This document shows positions 21,566 to 29,001 of a stretch of DNA of 32,495 bases, piece after piece. The notes beneath the pieces were generated by a model. It was not told where the DNA came from. It saw only the letters and a program-made list of their open reading frames with translations, and did no database searches. Each line of letters opens with the position of its first letter. The first letter of the stretch is position 1. The DNA comes from Kineosporia sp. R_H_3. Its GTDB lineage: Bacteria; Actinomycetota; Actinomycetes; Actinomycetales; Kineosporiaceae. Position numbers and translations under genes: made by a program. The stretch is taken from NCBI RefSeq assembly GCF_002198675.1, contig NZ_MWLL01000118.1:1-32495 (forward strand), written 5' to 3'.

Positions 21566-21584
21566 CGTGCCCGCTGCGTGCCCG
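21566..21584 (+). repeat. Right candidate integrase arm site
   Basis: CGTGCCCGCTGCGTGCCCG differs at one position from 16984-17002 and has the same orientation and tandem-octamer structure. It lies about 100 bp inside the right attachment repeat. Confidence 0.5.
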
Positions 21585-21682
21585 ATCGCGCGGATAATCG
21601 CGGGCTCTCCCGGTCACCTTCGGCACCTGACCTCTGAGGGCAATCTGGCCTCTGAGCAGCGATAAGGCTCTACGCAAGCCTG

Positions 21683-21762
21683 TTCCCAAGCTGACAGTGC
21701 GGGTTCACCCGCTCCAACCGAAAGCCCCAGGTCAGCCCACATTTGACCTGGGGCTTCGTCGT
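21683..21762 (+). repeat. Right attachment-site repeat (attR): displaced tRNA-Gly 3' half and terminator
   Basis: TTCCCAAGCTGACAGTGC and following bases match 16869-16892 exactly. The T arm lacks 10 bp (GATTCCCGTC), then ACCCGCTCCAACCGAAAG and the terminator hairpin follow (stem 21722-21734 with 21744-21756). The deletion destroys the T loop and the 5' half is absent, so this is a pseudo-tRNA fragment. The deletion may be why the element could not regenerate a proper target and has become fixed. Confidence 0.75.
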
Positions 21763-21962
21763 GCTCGGCATCGGGTTCGGAACCTTCGTGCAGTTGGCGT
21801 GCAATAGGCGGTCGGTACTCTCGCCGTCGTCGTTCTGCTCGACGGCGCCCCGGTCGTCGTCCTGGCCGGCTGCCTCGATGACGTCAGCGAAGGCGTCAGC
21901 GATCCGACGGTTCCGGGTCGGCTGGGAATCCGGCCGGCGCGCGCCGCGTGAGAGTTGAGCCC
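21763..21962. other. Non-coding or decayed region after the island
   Basis: About 200 bp between the right attachment repeat and the stop of the membrane-protein gene at 21963. Short frames on both strands read through the tRNA fragment and have no recognisable protein features. It may hold the remains of the original downstream flank; I see nothing definite. Confidence 0.4.
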
Positions 21963-22268
21963 TCAGGCCGTGGGCGGGCCCGGCCAGGGTGCAGTTGCGC
22001 TCTTGAGGCGTTCGAATCGGACCGCCCTCACGTACTCGATCGCCAGGGCAAGCCCCGCGAGTAGCACGGTGACCAGCAATCCGAAACGCTCCAGGAACGG
22101 ACCGGGACGCATCGCGAGCGACAGCCCGAGCACACCCAGCGTGGGCGCCATCAGCTTCTCGGCCCCGGGGAACTGCGGCCGCGTCGGGGCCGGCTCGACG
22201 CACTTGAGCAGGACCAGCCCGAGCGCCAACAGCACGAACGGTAGGTAGGCGGCACCCAGCCATGTCAT
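21963..22268 (-). CDS. Small membrane protein, unknown
   Basis: The 101-residue product (MTWLGAAYLPFVLLALGLVLL at the N terminus, spanning helix 1) has a Cys/Pro linker (KCVEPAPTRPQFPGAEK). Two further hydrophobic segments follow (about 40-58 and 62-82), then a basic tail (RAVRFERLKSA). I do not recognise a family. ATG 22268 is chosen because the frame upstream is not coding-like. A GACAAT hexamer also lies six bases before it on the minus strand, consistent with leaderless expression. It lies 53 bp downstream of the alpha/beta hydrolase gene on the same strand but seems to have its own promoter. Confidence 0.65.
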   Translation of the reverse strand: MTWLGAAYLPFVLLALGLVLLKCVEPAPTRPQFPGAEKLMAPTLGVLGLSLAMRPGPFLERFGLLVTVLLAGLALAIEYVRAVRFERLKSATAPWPGPPTA

Positions 22269-22321
22269 GGCGCCATTGTCACTTCTCGGGTAGGAGCGCA
22301 GGACCACGGCGAGTGGTTGGC

Positions 22322-23185
22322 CTACGGGCCGCCTAAGTCGCTGACGAAGGCGCGAATGCTGCGAAGGGTGTGTTCGGGGTTGTCGACAAGGACGCGGTGC
22401 GCCGCATCGGGGATGACTTCGAGCCGTGCGCGCCCGTTGGGGATTGCGTCGATCACCTCGGCAGCCAGCGCTGGTGGATTGAGTGGGTCCAACTCGCCTA
22501 CCAGTACGAGAGTCGGGCATTGCACCGAGCGAAGGTCGCGACGGAGATCCATGTTGCGGCGGGCCTGGGGCACCCATTGGTGAGCAACCTCGGGCGTCTT
22601 GATGACGTGCCGACCCAGGCCCTCCAGGTCACGATCTGTGCGGCGTTCGTACAACGACTGCAATAGCTGTTGGTCCTCGGCCGACGGCTCTTCGGTGGGG
22701 CTGTCGATGTTGCGACGCAGTGCCTCCGCGGTCTCGTCGCCAGCCAGTTCGCGGGCGCGGGCGATGACTTCCTGCGCCCCTGGGTACCGAGGAGCGGTGC
22801 TCACCAGGACCAGGCCGGAGATGTCCTCGGGGTAGGTGGACGCGTAATGCTGGGCCACAAAGCCACCGAAAGACTGGCCGAGGAGCACCGGCTTATGGAT
22901 GTCCAAGACCTCGCACAACTGGTGAACGTCTCGGGCCCAGGTGGGCAGGTTCCAGTCTGTGGGTGCTCCGGTGCCGCTGCGACCGTGTCCACGCTGGTCG
23001 GGCACGATCACCTGGGCGACGTCGCTGAGGGCGGCCAGTTGGTGTCGCAGCGTGGTGCCATCGACGCCTGGCCCACCATGGAGCCCGATGAGCGTCGGGC
23101 GGGCCGCCATCTCTGCGCCGGTGAATGCGTGCTGCTGACCGAACACCTCGATGAACAGGCGTGTGCCGTCGACCGAGATCCGCAT
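22322..23185 (-). CDS. Alpha/beta hydrolase, proline iminopeptidase-like
   Basis: The 287-residue protein is a classical alpha/beta hydrolase. It has the HGGPG oxyanion motif at 36-40, DQRGHGRSG at 63-71 and nucleophile elbow GQSFGG (Ser105) at 103-108. The acid Asp is in VLVGELDPLNPP, and the His is in IPDAAHRVLVDNPE near the C terminus. HGGPG together with DQRGHGRS is characteristic of proline iminopeptidases (S33) and related C-C hydrolases and esterases. It has no signal peptide. ATG 23185 is supported by AGGAAGG seven bases upstream; longer in-frame starts add a non-conserved Arg-rich stretch. GC is lower than in the backbone. The substrate is unknown. Confidence 0.87.
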   Translation of the reverse strand: MRISVDGTRLFIEVFGQQHAFTGAEMAARPTLIGLHGGPGVDGTTLRHQLAALSDVAQVIVPDQRGHGRSGTGAPTDWNLPTWARDVHQLCEVLDIHKPVLLGQSFGGFVAQHYASTYPEDISGLVLVSTAPRYPGAQEVIARARELAGDETAEALRRNIDSPTEEPSAEDQQLLQSLYERRTDRDLEGLGRHVIKTPEVAHQWVPQARRNMDLRRDLRSVQCPTLVLVGELDPLNPPALAAEVIDAIPNGRARLEVIPDAAHRVLVDNPEHTLRSIRAFVSDLGGP

Positions 23186-23438
23186 TCCCCGACCTTCCTG
23201 GCAGCACATCTGCGAGTCCACCGTAACGGGATCCACGTCCGGGAACGCGCGCTCAAGACACCGACAGGCCCGCGAGTGCCCGCTCACCACAGCTATCAGC
23301 GGGTTGAGACTGAACCGCCGGCGTGTCCGGAGACTCCGAGCCGCCCAGGACCCGTGGGAGCGGCAGGGTGAGGGACTCCTGTCAGTGGGCCTTCTGGATG
23401 GATGGCGCTCGTCCCGCGGGTGCCCCGACACTGGCCCG
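23186..23438. other. Divergent intergenic region
   Basis: These 253 bp separate the hydrolase gene (minus) from the membrane-protein gene (plus). No gene, repeat or clear operator is seen. GACACT (23427-23432) lies six bases before ATG 23439 and may be its -10. Confidence 0.35.
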
Positions 23439-23876
23439 ATGCGATCACACGTGCCGCGGGGTGTGGGTCTCGTGCTGGCCGCCTTTCAAGGCGTACTCTT
23501 CGCACAGTCCGTTCTGATCGTGCCTATCGTGCTCATCGGTGACCGGACTGGGGTCAGCGAACTGGATCCGCCGATGGACGCTGGAGACTACGTCCTCGCG
23601 TTCTCCACCACGGCGGTAGCCACGACCCTCGGCACGGCCCTGGTCTTCGCCGCCTGGAGGATCTGGCGGACACCCTCCCGCGCATGGCTCGCAGTCGGTG
23701 CCGTCCTTGTCGCGGTGCAGCCGCTGGTCTGGCTGTACGACGAACGCCTCAACGGGGACTTCGACGGGCTACGCGGGTTGTTGCTGCCCGTCGCGAGCCT
23801 GGTCCTCCTGCTCTGGCCCGCACCGCACGCGCACGCAACGACTCGGCGCCCTGCGCAGTCAGCGACAGGCCCCTGA
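23439..23876 (+). CDS. Four-helix membrane protein, unknown
   Basis: The 145-residue product has helices at about 7-30 (GVGLVLAAFQGVLFAQSVLIVPIVLI), 49-70 (YVLAFSTTAVATTLGTALVFAAW), 79-97 (AWLAVGAVLVAVQPLVWLY) and 107-124 (GLLLPVASLVLLLWPAP). The C-terminal tail is basic. I do not recognise a family. ATG 23439 has no ribosome-binding site but follows a weak -10 (GACACT) by six bases. The frame is open further upstream without coding character. It is a small orphan membrane protein in a run of lower-GC single genes. Confidence 0.65.
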   Translation: MRSHVPRGVGLVLAAFQGVLFAQSVLIVPIVLIGDRTGVSELDPPMDAGDYVLAFSTTAVATTLGTALVFAAWRIWRTPSRAWLAVGAVLVAVQPLVWLYDERLNGDFDGLRGLLLPVASLVLLLWPAPHAHATTRRPAQSATGP

Positions 23877-23997
23877 CCTGACGATCGTGCGGCGGGAACG
23901 GAGGGGAGGACGCGCGCCGCTTCTGCGGCGTCGCCCCACCCAAGGAATACCGGCCGCATGTGCCAACGCACCGTCGTGTCGGAGAGAGGATGTGGAC

Positions 23998-24336
23998 GTG
24001 GCGGAGGAACAAGATCTGGGTTGGTTCTCGGTGCGCTGCGTCTTCCGGTGCCGGCCTCGGCGACGCTGGCGAACGTACGAAGAACGGATCACTGTCTGGC
24101 ACGCCCGGTCCTTCGAAGAGGCCATTGCCATGGCTGAGGTCGAGGCGGGCGAGTACGCGGCGGCGTCCGGCGCCGATCGGATCACGTACCTGGGGCTGGC
24201 CGAGGCCTATCGGCTGTTCGACGCGCTGGGAGAGGGAGCAGAGGTCTTCTCGCTCATGCGCGACAGCAGGCTCGGCAAGCGCAAGTATCTACGGAGGTTC
24301 TTCGAGACCGGCCGAGAGCGACAGGGTTCGCTCTAG
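23998..24336 (+). CDS. DUF4288 domain-containing protein
   Basis: The 112-residue protein has WFSVRCVFR at the start, YEERITVWHARSFEEAIAMAEVEAGEYAA in the middle, YLGLAEAYRLFD, and EVFSLMRDSRLGKRKYLRRFFETGRERQ at the end. This order (W.s..c.f......yEER....a.s..eA...ae.E...Ya......Yl...e...l.d....g.EVfS..r.s.l....yl...f..g.Er) is that of DUF4288, small single-domain proteins of unknown role. GTG 23998 follows AGAGGA by about seven bases; GTG 23992 is also in frame but too close to that site. It is followed by a short hairpin (24356-24376). Confidence 0.78.
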   Translation: MAEEQDLGWFSVRCVFRCRPRRRWRTYEERITVWHARSFEEAIAMAEVEAGEYAAASGADRITYLGLAEAYRLFDALGEGAEVFSLMRDSRLGKRKYLRRFFETGRERQGSL

Positions 24337-24355
24337 ACGGAGGCCACGCCGTCGA

Positions 24356-24376
24356 CCGGACGTCGCCGCCGTCCGG
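24356..24376 (+). terminator. Hairpin after the DUF4288 gene
   Basis: CCGGACG (24356-24362), 7-nt loop, CGTCCGG (24370-24376). It lies 20 nt past the stop codon and just before the palindrome that controls the next gene. Confidence 0.5.
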
Positions 24377-24378
24377 CC

Positions 24379-24419
24379 TGTGCTGCACGCGGCCGGGCCG
24401 GTTGCAGCACACTCGTCCC
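24379..24419 (+). promoter_or_regulatory. Operator-like palindrome over the DinB-GNAT promoter
   Basis: TGTGCTGCA (24379-24387) and TGCAGCACA (24403-24411) form a perfect 9-bp inverted repeat with 15-nt spacer. The right arm overlaps the likely -10 (CACACT, 24408-24413), which lies six bases before ATG 24420. The left arm sits near where -35 should be. A dimeric regulator bound here would block RNA polymerase. Confidence 0.5.
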
Positions 24420-25445
24420 ATGAGCGACGACACCGCCGAGGCCGGGAAACTCCATCTGCACAAGTGCCTGCGGTGGGCGCGGGACGAGGTCCTGCCGAAG
24501 CTCGACGGTCTCGACGAGTACGACGTGCGCCGGCCCATGACGCGGACGGGCCTCAACCTGCTCGGCCTCGTCAAGCACCTGGCCTTCTTCGAGGCGTCCT
24601 ACTTCGGGCTCGTCTTCGACCGGCCGTATCCCGAACCCCTCCCGGCCGTCGACGACAGTTTCCGCAACCCGGACCTCATGTGGGTGCCGGTGGACGAGAC
24701 GCGGGAGCAGGTCGTCGAGGGCTACCGCGCAGCCTGCCGGCACGCCGACGAGACGATCGAGGCGCTTCCCGTCGATGCCGTGGGGCACGTCCCCTGGTGG
24801 GGGAACAACGACGTGCCGCTGTTCAACGTGATGGCCCACATGCTCGGTGAGACGCGCCAGCACCTCGGCCACATGGACCTCATCCGCGAGCAGCTCGACG
24901 GCCGCATCGGCGAGGACGTCGAACCGCTGTCCGCCGCGGACGATGCCGACTTCGCCCGGCGGTGGCGTCGCACCGAGAAGGCGGCCCGGGTCGCCGGGCA
25001 CCGCTTCGTGCCCGCCGGGTTCGTGCCCCCCACGTCGCTCGTGCACGACGGGTTCCGGCTGGAGCCGCTCGGCCCGCAGCACAACGACGCCGACCACGCC
25101 GCCTGGATGTCGAGCATCGACCACATCCGTGCGACGTCGGGCTACCCCGACGGGGACTGGCCGCCCCTGGCCGGCATGACCCTCGAGGAGAACCTGGCCG
25201 ACCTCACCCGGCATGCGCGCGACTTCGAGACCGGGCGGGGCTTCACGTTCACCGTGCTGGACCCTGCGGACGACGACGTCATCGGCTGCGTCTACCTCTA
25301 CCCGGCCGCGGACGAGCACGACGTCGTGGTGCAGTCGTGGGTGCGTGCAGACCGTGCCGACCTGGACGCCGTCCTCGCGGACGCCGTCCAGCAGTGGATC
25401 GACTCCGGCTGGCCCTGGACGCGCCCGGACCGGATCGGTCGCTGA
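24420..25445 (+). CDS. DinB/DUF664 - GNAT fusion protein
   Basis: The 341-residue protein joins two domains. Residues about 8-165 are a DinB-like four-helix bundle of the DUF664 type. It has LNLLGLVKHLAFFEASYFG with His53 and FNVMAHMLGETRQHLGHMDLIREQLDG with His148 and His151, a three-His metal site as in mycothiol- or bacillithiol-dependent enzymes. Residues about 205-341 are a GNAT-like acyltransferase domain (FRLEPLGPQHNDADHAAWMSSIDHIRATSGYP, MTLEENLADLTRHARDFETGRGFTFTVLDP, DDVIGCVYLYP) often found alone. A single polypeptide suggests consecutive steps on one thiol or amine substrate, for example mycothiol-linked detoxification; this is inference. It appears leaderless. Confidence 0.83.
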   Translation: MSDDTAEAGKLHLHKCLRWARDEVLPKLDGLDEYDVRRPMTRTGLNLLGLVKHLAFFEASYFGLVFDRPYPEPLPAVDDSFRNPDLMWVPVDETREQVVEGYRAACRHADETIEALPVDAVGHVPWWGNNDVPLFNVMAHMLGETRQHLGHMDLIREQLDGRIGEDVEPLSAADDADFARRWRRTEKAARVAGHRFVPAGFVPPTSLVHDGFRLEPLGPQHNDADHAAWMSSIDHIRATSGYPDGDWPPLAGMTLEENLADLTRHARDFETGRGFTFTVLDPADDDVIGCVYLYPAADEHDVVVQSWVRADRADLDAVLADAVQQWIDSGWPWTRPDRIGR

Positions 25446-25566
25446 CAGTCCCGCCGAGCACGACGTCTGCCGTGGGTCACACCGGCGAAGACATCGGTTG
25501 CCCTGCAACGACTCTGCGCGTGGTCGAGCAGTGCGGCCACTGACGCCGACGCGAGACCCTGGCTGG

Positions 25567-27360
25567 CTACGGCTGGGTGATCTCGCACCGACCGGCCGGT
25601 TGCCAGACCTCGTAGCCCGCGACCGACCATCGCGATCTCCAGCTGCACCCGGAGTCATGGAGCGTCCGGTTGCGCGGATCGTCGGCGCGGAAGACGTAGC
25701 CGGCGGCGGCATCGCCCCAGACCTCGGCGCGGTACCGCGGGTAGCGGTCGAAGCCCGGGCGCAGCCGACCGGTCGAGTCGGCGTAGACGACGGCGCACGT
25801 GACCTGCTCCTCGCTGAGGAAGATCAGTCGACCGCAGTCGAAGTACCCGCTGTAGACATGCGTGATCCCCCGCGCCCTCAGGCTCTCGAGCACCTGGCGA
25901 CCGGCGGCCTCGCTCGGGCCCCGGGCGGCGTCCGAGTACGCCTGGACGGTTCCGACAGCGAGGGCCAGGCCGACGACGGTCAGCGAGAGGACTCGCAGTG
26001 GGCGACCGATCCTCGGCATCGCAGAGTCCATGCCCCACAGAGGTGCGATGACGGCGGGCACGGCGACGAGCGCACCGATGATGTAGCGGACGTTGTTGGC
26101 CGGTGCGATGCCTGGCGCCGGGCTGGCGGCGAACGCGACCACGGTGAGGCCGGCCGAACCCAGCATCGCCAACCTGCCGCAGGTGTTCGCGAGTGCGAGG
26201 CTGCCCGCGCTCTGCTGCCGTGTCGCGCGGCCTCCTCGACGCAGCGCGCGGACGTTCGTGAGCAGGGCCGTCGTCCAGAGCGCGACGAGGGCGACACCCC
26301 ACAGCGCCGCGACCACGTCGTCCGTCGGCGGTTGCCAGCTGGCCGAGTAGCCGAACGGCCACGCCGGCAGCGACCGCGGGTGGGCGATGGCGGAGCCGCC
26401 CGTGGCGTAGGCGAGGCTGGTGGTCAGCGTGTTGGCCACCTGGCTGCCCAGGCCGGACGACTGACCGTTCAGGCCGGTGCCACCGCGCAGGAACAGGTTC
26501 ACCACGCTGACCAGTCCGCTGTCCCGCCAGGGCTGACTCGCGTCGTGCAGGATCCACGGCACGGCTCCCGCGACGAGACCGGCGACGAGCGCCGGGACGC
26601 TCCGGAGCCGCTTCGCGGACTGCCGGCGCAGGGTCATCAGAACCAGCACCGCGGAGGTGACGACGAACGGGGCCACCAAGGCGGTGCTCCACAGCCCCGC
26701 AGAGGCCATGGCGCCCCAGGCCGCCAGTAGTCCCCGTTGCGCGGCACCGCGACCCGGATCTCCGGACACCTCGAGCAGTCGATGCGCGAGAAGGAGGAGG
26801 AGCGCCCCGCCGACCAGGGTCTCGGGGACGGCCCCCTGTGCGATGAGCTCGTACCCGAGCTGCTCCCTCGACCCCAGCGTCAGGAGAGCGACGGACGTCA
26901 ACGCGACGGGCGTCCCGTACAAGCGCCGACCCAGCACGTACACCAGGGCGAGGAAGAGCAGGAACAGCAGCAGCATCGGGAGGCGAAGAGCGATCAGCGA
27001 CGGCCCGAACGCTCGGAACGAGACGGCGGCGAGGAAGGCTTGCGCCGTGCCCATGTACGACTGGCCGTACATGAAGACGGGGGCGTGGCGGCCCTCGGCG
27101 ATGTGCATCGCCATGAGACCCGTCGTCGCCTCGTCGCTGTTGCTCGCCGGCCACTCGAGCAGCAGGAGGCCGAGGCGGACGCTCGCCGCCACCGACAGCA
27201 GGACCGCGAGCACGAGTGCGGGGCGGATGCGAGCCCCGGCCCGGCGGTCCGCGTCCGCCGGTGCGGTCGTGGCTGCTCTGCGTGCCGGCGCGTCGGTCGG
27301 CTGACCTGGTGCCGTCGCGGCGGCGGACTGCGACGCTCCGTCGTGCAGGTCCGCCGTCAC
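25567..27360 (-). CDS. GT-C fold membrane glycosyltransferase (ArnT/PMT-like)
   Basis: The 597-residue protein starts with a disordered Ala/Thr tail (about 1-45), then a first helix (about 46-68). The catalytic-type acidic motif follows in the first extracytoplasmic loop: SNSDEATTGLMAMHIAEG (Asp76-Glu77), then FMYGQSYMGTAQAFLAAVSF. About ten further helices follow to residue 480, and a soluble C-terminal domain (about 490-597) carries several Cys. This is the layout of polyprenyl-phosphate-dependent GT-C transferases such as ArnT or PMT. It probably transfers a sugar to a lipid, protein or wall polymer outside the cell; substrate is unknown. GTG 27360 follows GGGGAGA and overlaps the stop of a possible 32-codon leader frame. 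Confidence 0.82.
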   Translation of the reverse strand: MTADLHDGASQSAAATAPGQPTDAPARRAATTAPADADRRAGARIRPALVLAVLLSVAASVRLGLLLLEWPASNSDEATTGLMAMHIAEGRHAPVFMYGQSYMGTAQAFLAAVSFRAFGPSLIALRLPMLLLFLLFLALVYVLGRRLYGTPVALTSVALLTLGSREQLGYELIAQGAVPETLVGGALLLLLAHRLLEVSGDPGRGAAQRGLLAAWGAMASAGLWSTALVAPFVVTSAVLVLMTLRRQSAKRLRSVPALVAGLVAGAVPWILHDASQPWRDSGLVSVVNLFLRGGTGLNGQSSGLGSQVANTLTTSLAYATGGSAIAHPRSLPAWPFGYSASWQPPTDDVVAALWGVALVALWTTALLTNVRALRRGGRATRQQSAGSLALANTCGRLAMLGSAGLTVVAFAASPAPGIAPANNVRYIIGALVAVPAVIAPLWGMDSAMPRIGRPLRVLSLTVVGLALAVGTVQAYSDAARGPSEAAGRQVLESLRARGITHVYSGYFDCGRLIFLSEEQVTCAVVYADSTGRLRPGFDRYPRYRAEVWGDAAAGYVFRADDPRNRTLHDSGCSWRSRWSVAGYEVWQPAGRCEITQP

Positions 27361-27455
27361 GCGTCTCCCCGGGGTCGTCGCATCTCGTCAGCGCCGTCAT
27401 GCGCATCGGGCGGTGACGGGACAGACGCGTCGTCCTCCGTGGGCACGCTCCGCAT
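27357..27455 (-). CDS. Possible 32-residue leader frame coupled to the glycosyltransferase gene
   Basis: An ATG at 27455 on the minus strand, with GGAG a few bases before it, opens a 32-codon frame. Its TGA overlaps the GTG of the glycosyltransferase gene (GTGA). The peptide is rich in Asp, Pro and Arg, with no known motif. Start-stop overlap suggests translational coupling, but another short frame also runs through this stretch, so it may be fortuitous. Confidence 0.25.
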   Translation of the reverse strand: MRSVPTEDDASVPSPPDAHDGADEMRRPRGDA

Positions 27456-27525
27456 CCTGCTCCAACCGAGCCGGGGACGCGATCATTTCGCACGACGGTC
27501 CGCTGCGGGCACGCCCGGCAGGACG

Positions 27526-28391
27526 TCACGGCGCTCCGAGACGTAGCGCCACCCCGCGCACGCGGTCCGCCCGGTCCAGGAACAGCGTCACGCCCCACCA
27601 GTCCATGCACGCAGCCGTCGTGTCGGCGGGTGCGGTGAGGCTGAGCGCGCGCAGGTGTGCCAGACCGGGCGGTGCCGCGCTCCCGCCGAAACCGCACGTG
27701 GGGGCGATGCCCTCGTGCACCTCGTAGTACCCGCCGCTCGCCGCGAGGACGTCGAGCGGGTTGAAGGGACCGCCGCGCTCGGCATAGAGCGCGTCGAGCC
27801 GCCACCCGGCCAGGTCGGTGCGCCTCGACCTCGGGACGACGGTCGCGGCGACGCCGTCCTCGATCCCCGTCCAGACGTCCGCGGCTGCGAGCAGCGCACC
27901 GCCGGACGACGGGTCCGCCGCGAACCGGTAGAACGCCCGGGCGAGCGCGGCGTCCGGGCCCCGCACCGGGCCCAGGTCACCCCCGGCCGGCTCGCACGGG
28001 CCGCGGAACGCCTCGAGGTCCAACGCCGCCATCCGGATCTCGACCTCCGCCCCGGGATCCAGGCGGGCGCCGGCGGACGGCCGCTGCCGGACGACCGTGC
28101 CCGGCCGCGCCTCGCACCGCACCGGCACCGGCAGGTCCACGGTCAGCGCGACGTCCAGGTCCGCGAGCCGCTCGCCGACCGCTGCGGCCGGCAGGCCGGC
28201 GAGGTCCGGCATGACCGGCGCCGGTGCCATGTCGCGCTCGCCGATGCCGAACCCGTCGGCGTCCGTATCGGCCCGGCGGGCTCGGCGCCGACGCGTGGCC
28301 CGTGCAGGACGCCGACACCGACGAGCACGCACACCGCCGCAACGATCGCCGTCCACCCTCGCCCGAGGCCCATGCGCCGTGGACGTCTCAC
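27526..28391 (-). pseudogene. Exported PASTA-domain protein with an apparent frameshift
   Basis: Two overlapping frames look like one gene. The 5' frame (GTG 28391 or ATG 28373) encodes a classic N-terminal membrane/signal segment: MGLGRGWTAIVAAVCVLVGV and GVLHGPRVGAEPAG. Near 28260-28280 coding character moves to another frame. That frame carries a PASTA domain (VMPDLAGLPAAAVGERLADLD, then RPGTVVRQRPSAGARLDPGAEVEIRM) and a C-terminal domain of unknown type with Cys and Trp (CGFGGSAAPPG, CMDWWGVTLFLDRAD). The join lies in GGGCCGATACGG on the minus strand. A single-base indel, true or from sequencing, would explain it. PASTA domains bind peptidoglycan fragments or beta-lactams. If the frameshift is real, only the unexported 3' part could be made from an internal start. 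Confidence 0.55.
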
Positions 28392-28418
28392 CGCCGCCCG
28401 AGGGTTTACCGGCCCGGG

Positions 28419-28958
28419 TCAGCGCTCCACCCGCACCTCGACGTCCCAGCTCTCGTCACCGGGCACGCTCGCCGCGAACGCGCCCACCGCCGCCACCGCG
28501 GCGTCGAGCACGTCGGAGACGGTGACCCCGTCGCTCCGCCAGGCCCACTCCGTCGTGCCTCCGTCGTGGCTCATGGACGCCGGACCGCGGTACCCGAGCG
28601 CCGCGACGGCACCCGCGACGGCGTCCGCCAGACCCTCGTGCAGCCGGATGCCGTCGTGGCTGTCTGCCAGGCCGTGGCGCACGGTGAGCCAGCCGCGGCG
28701 CGGCAGCAGGTAGGCCCCCGTCGGGAAGTCGGCGCGCAGGGTCACGACGGGGACGCCGGCCCGCGCCGTGCGAGTCACGGGCTCCTGCAGGCCCGCGACC
28801 GGGTACGAGGCGGAGGTCCGCTCGTCCGGCCGCTCCGGCACCGCGACGTGCACCTGCGCGTCGTCGGGCAGCCCCGACAGCGCGGCCCGCAGGTCGGCGA
28901 CCGTGACCACCTGCCCGACGTGCTGCACGACGACCCGGTCGTCCCCCGCCTCAGCCAT
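28419..28958 (-). CDS. DUF6225-like protein
   Basis: The 179-residue protein starts with VTVADLRAALSGLPDDAQVHVAVPERPDE (about 18-46), a TV.dLr.aL.glPdd..v.v.v motif as in DUF6225 and related small domains. The rest is a beta/alpha region with FPTGAYLLPRRGWLTVRHGLAD and VSDVLDAAVAAVGAFAASVPGDESWDVEVRVE. No signal peptide or membrane helix is seen, so it is likely cytosolic. Function is unknown. ATG 28958 follows TAGCGT plus six bases on the minus strand, the same hexamer as in front of the EamA gene, and lacks a ribosome-binding site. It lies upstream of the PASTA gene on the same strand, 27 bp away, and may drive it. Confidence 0.68.
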   Translation of the reverse strand: MAEAGDDRVVVQHVGQVVTVADLRAALSGLPDDAQVHVAVPERPDERTSASYPVAGLQEPVTRTARAGVPVVTLRADFPTGAYLLPRRGWLTVRHGLADSHDGIRLHEGLADAVAGAVAALGYRGPASMSHDGGTTEWAWRSDGVTVSDVLDAAVAAVGAFAASVPGDESWDVEVRVER

Positions 28959-28970
28959 ACCGGGACGCTA
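28959..28970 (-). promoter_or_regulatory. Leaderless promoter for the DUF6225-like gene
   Basis: On the minus strand TAGCGT (28970-28965) is followed by CCCGGT and ATG 28958. There is no ribosome-binding site. Confidence 0.5.
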
Positions 28971-29001
28971 GCCCCCTGACCCGGCGACCGCCACGAGCCG
29001 G

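Larger units (their letters stand above)
16869..21762 (+). mobile_element. Genomic island integrated at tRNA-Gly(CCC), no integrase seen
   Basis: The island spans about 4.8 kb between the intact tRNA and a displaced copy of its 3' half plus terminator. Several genes inside are less GC-rich than the backbone. Contents in order: an anchored Cys-rich protein (minus), a soluble unknown (minus), a two-gene module ending in an HTH protein, an ECF sigma factor with a membrane partner, and a small membrane protein. A near-identical 19-bp motif lies inside each end (16984-17002 and 21566-21584). No integrase, excisionase, replication initiator or transfer gene is recognisable in any frame. It is either a decayed integrative element or one moved in trans. 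Confidence 0.7.

Noticed and set aside
16913-21762. Search for an integrase or recombination directionality factor in the island
   Set aside because: No frame shows the R-H-R-Y pattern of tyrosine integrases or a serine recombinase catalytic domain.
21670-22263. 197-residue minus-strand frame through the right attachment repeat
   Set aside because: Its C terminus is the antisense tRNA fragment and its N terminus is the wrong frame of the membrane protein at 21963-22268.
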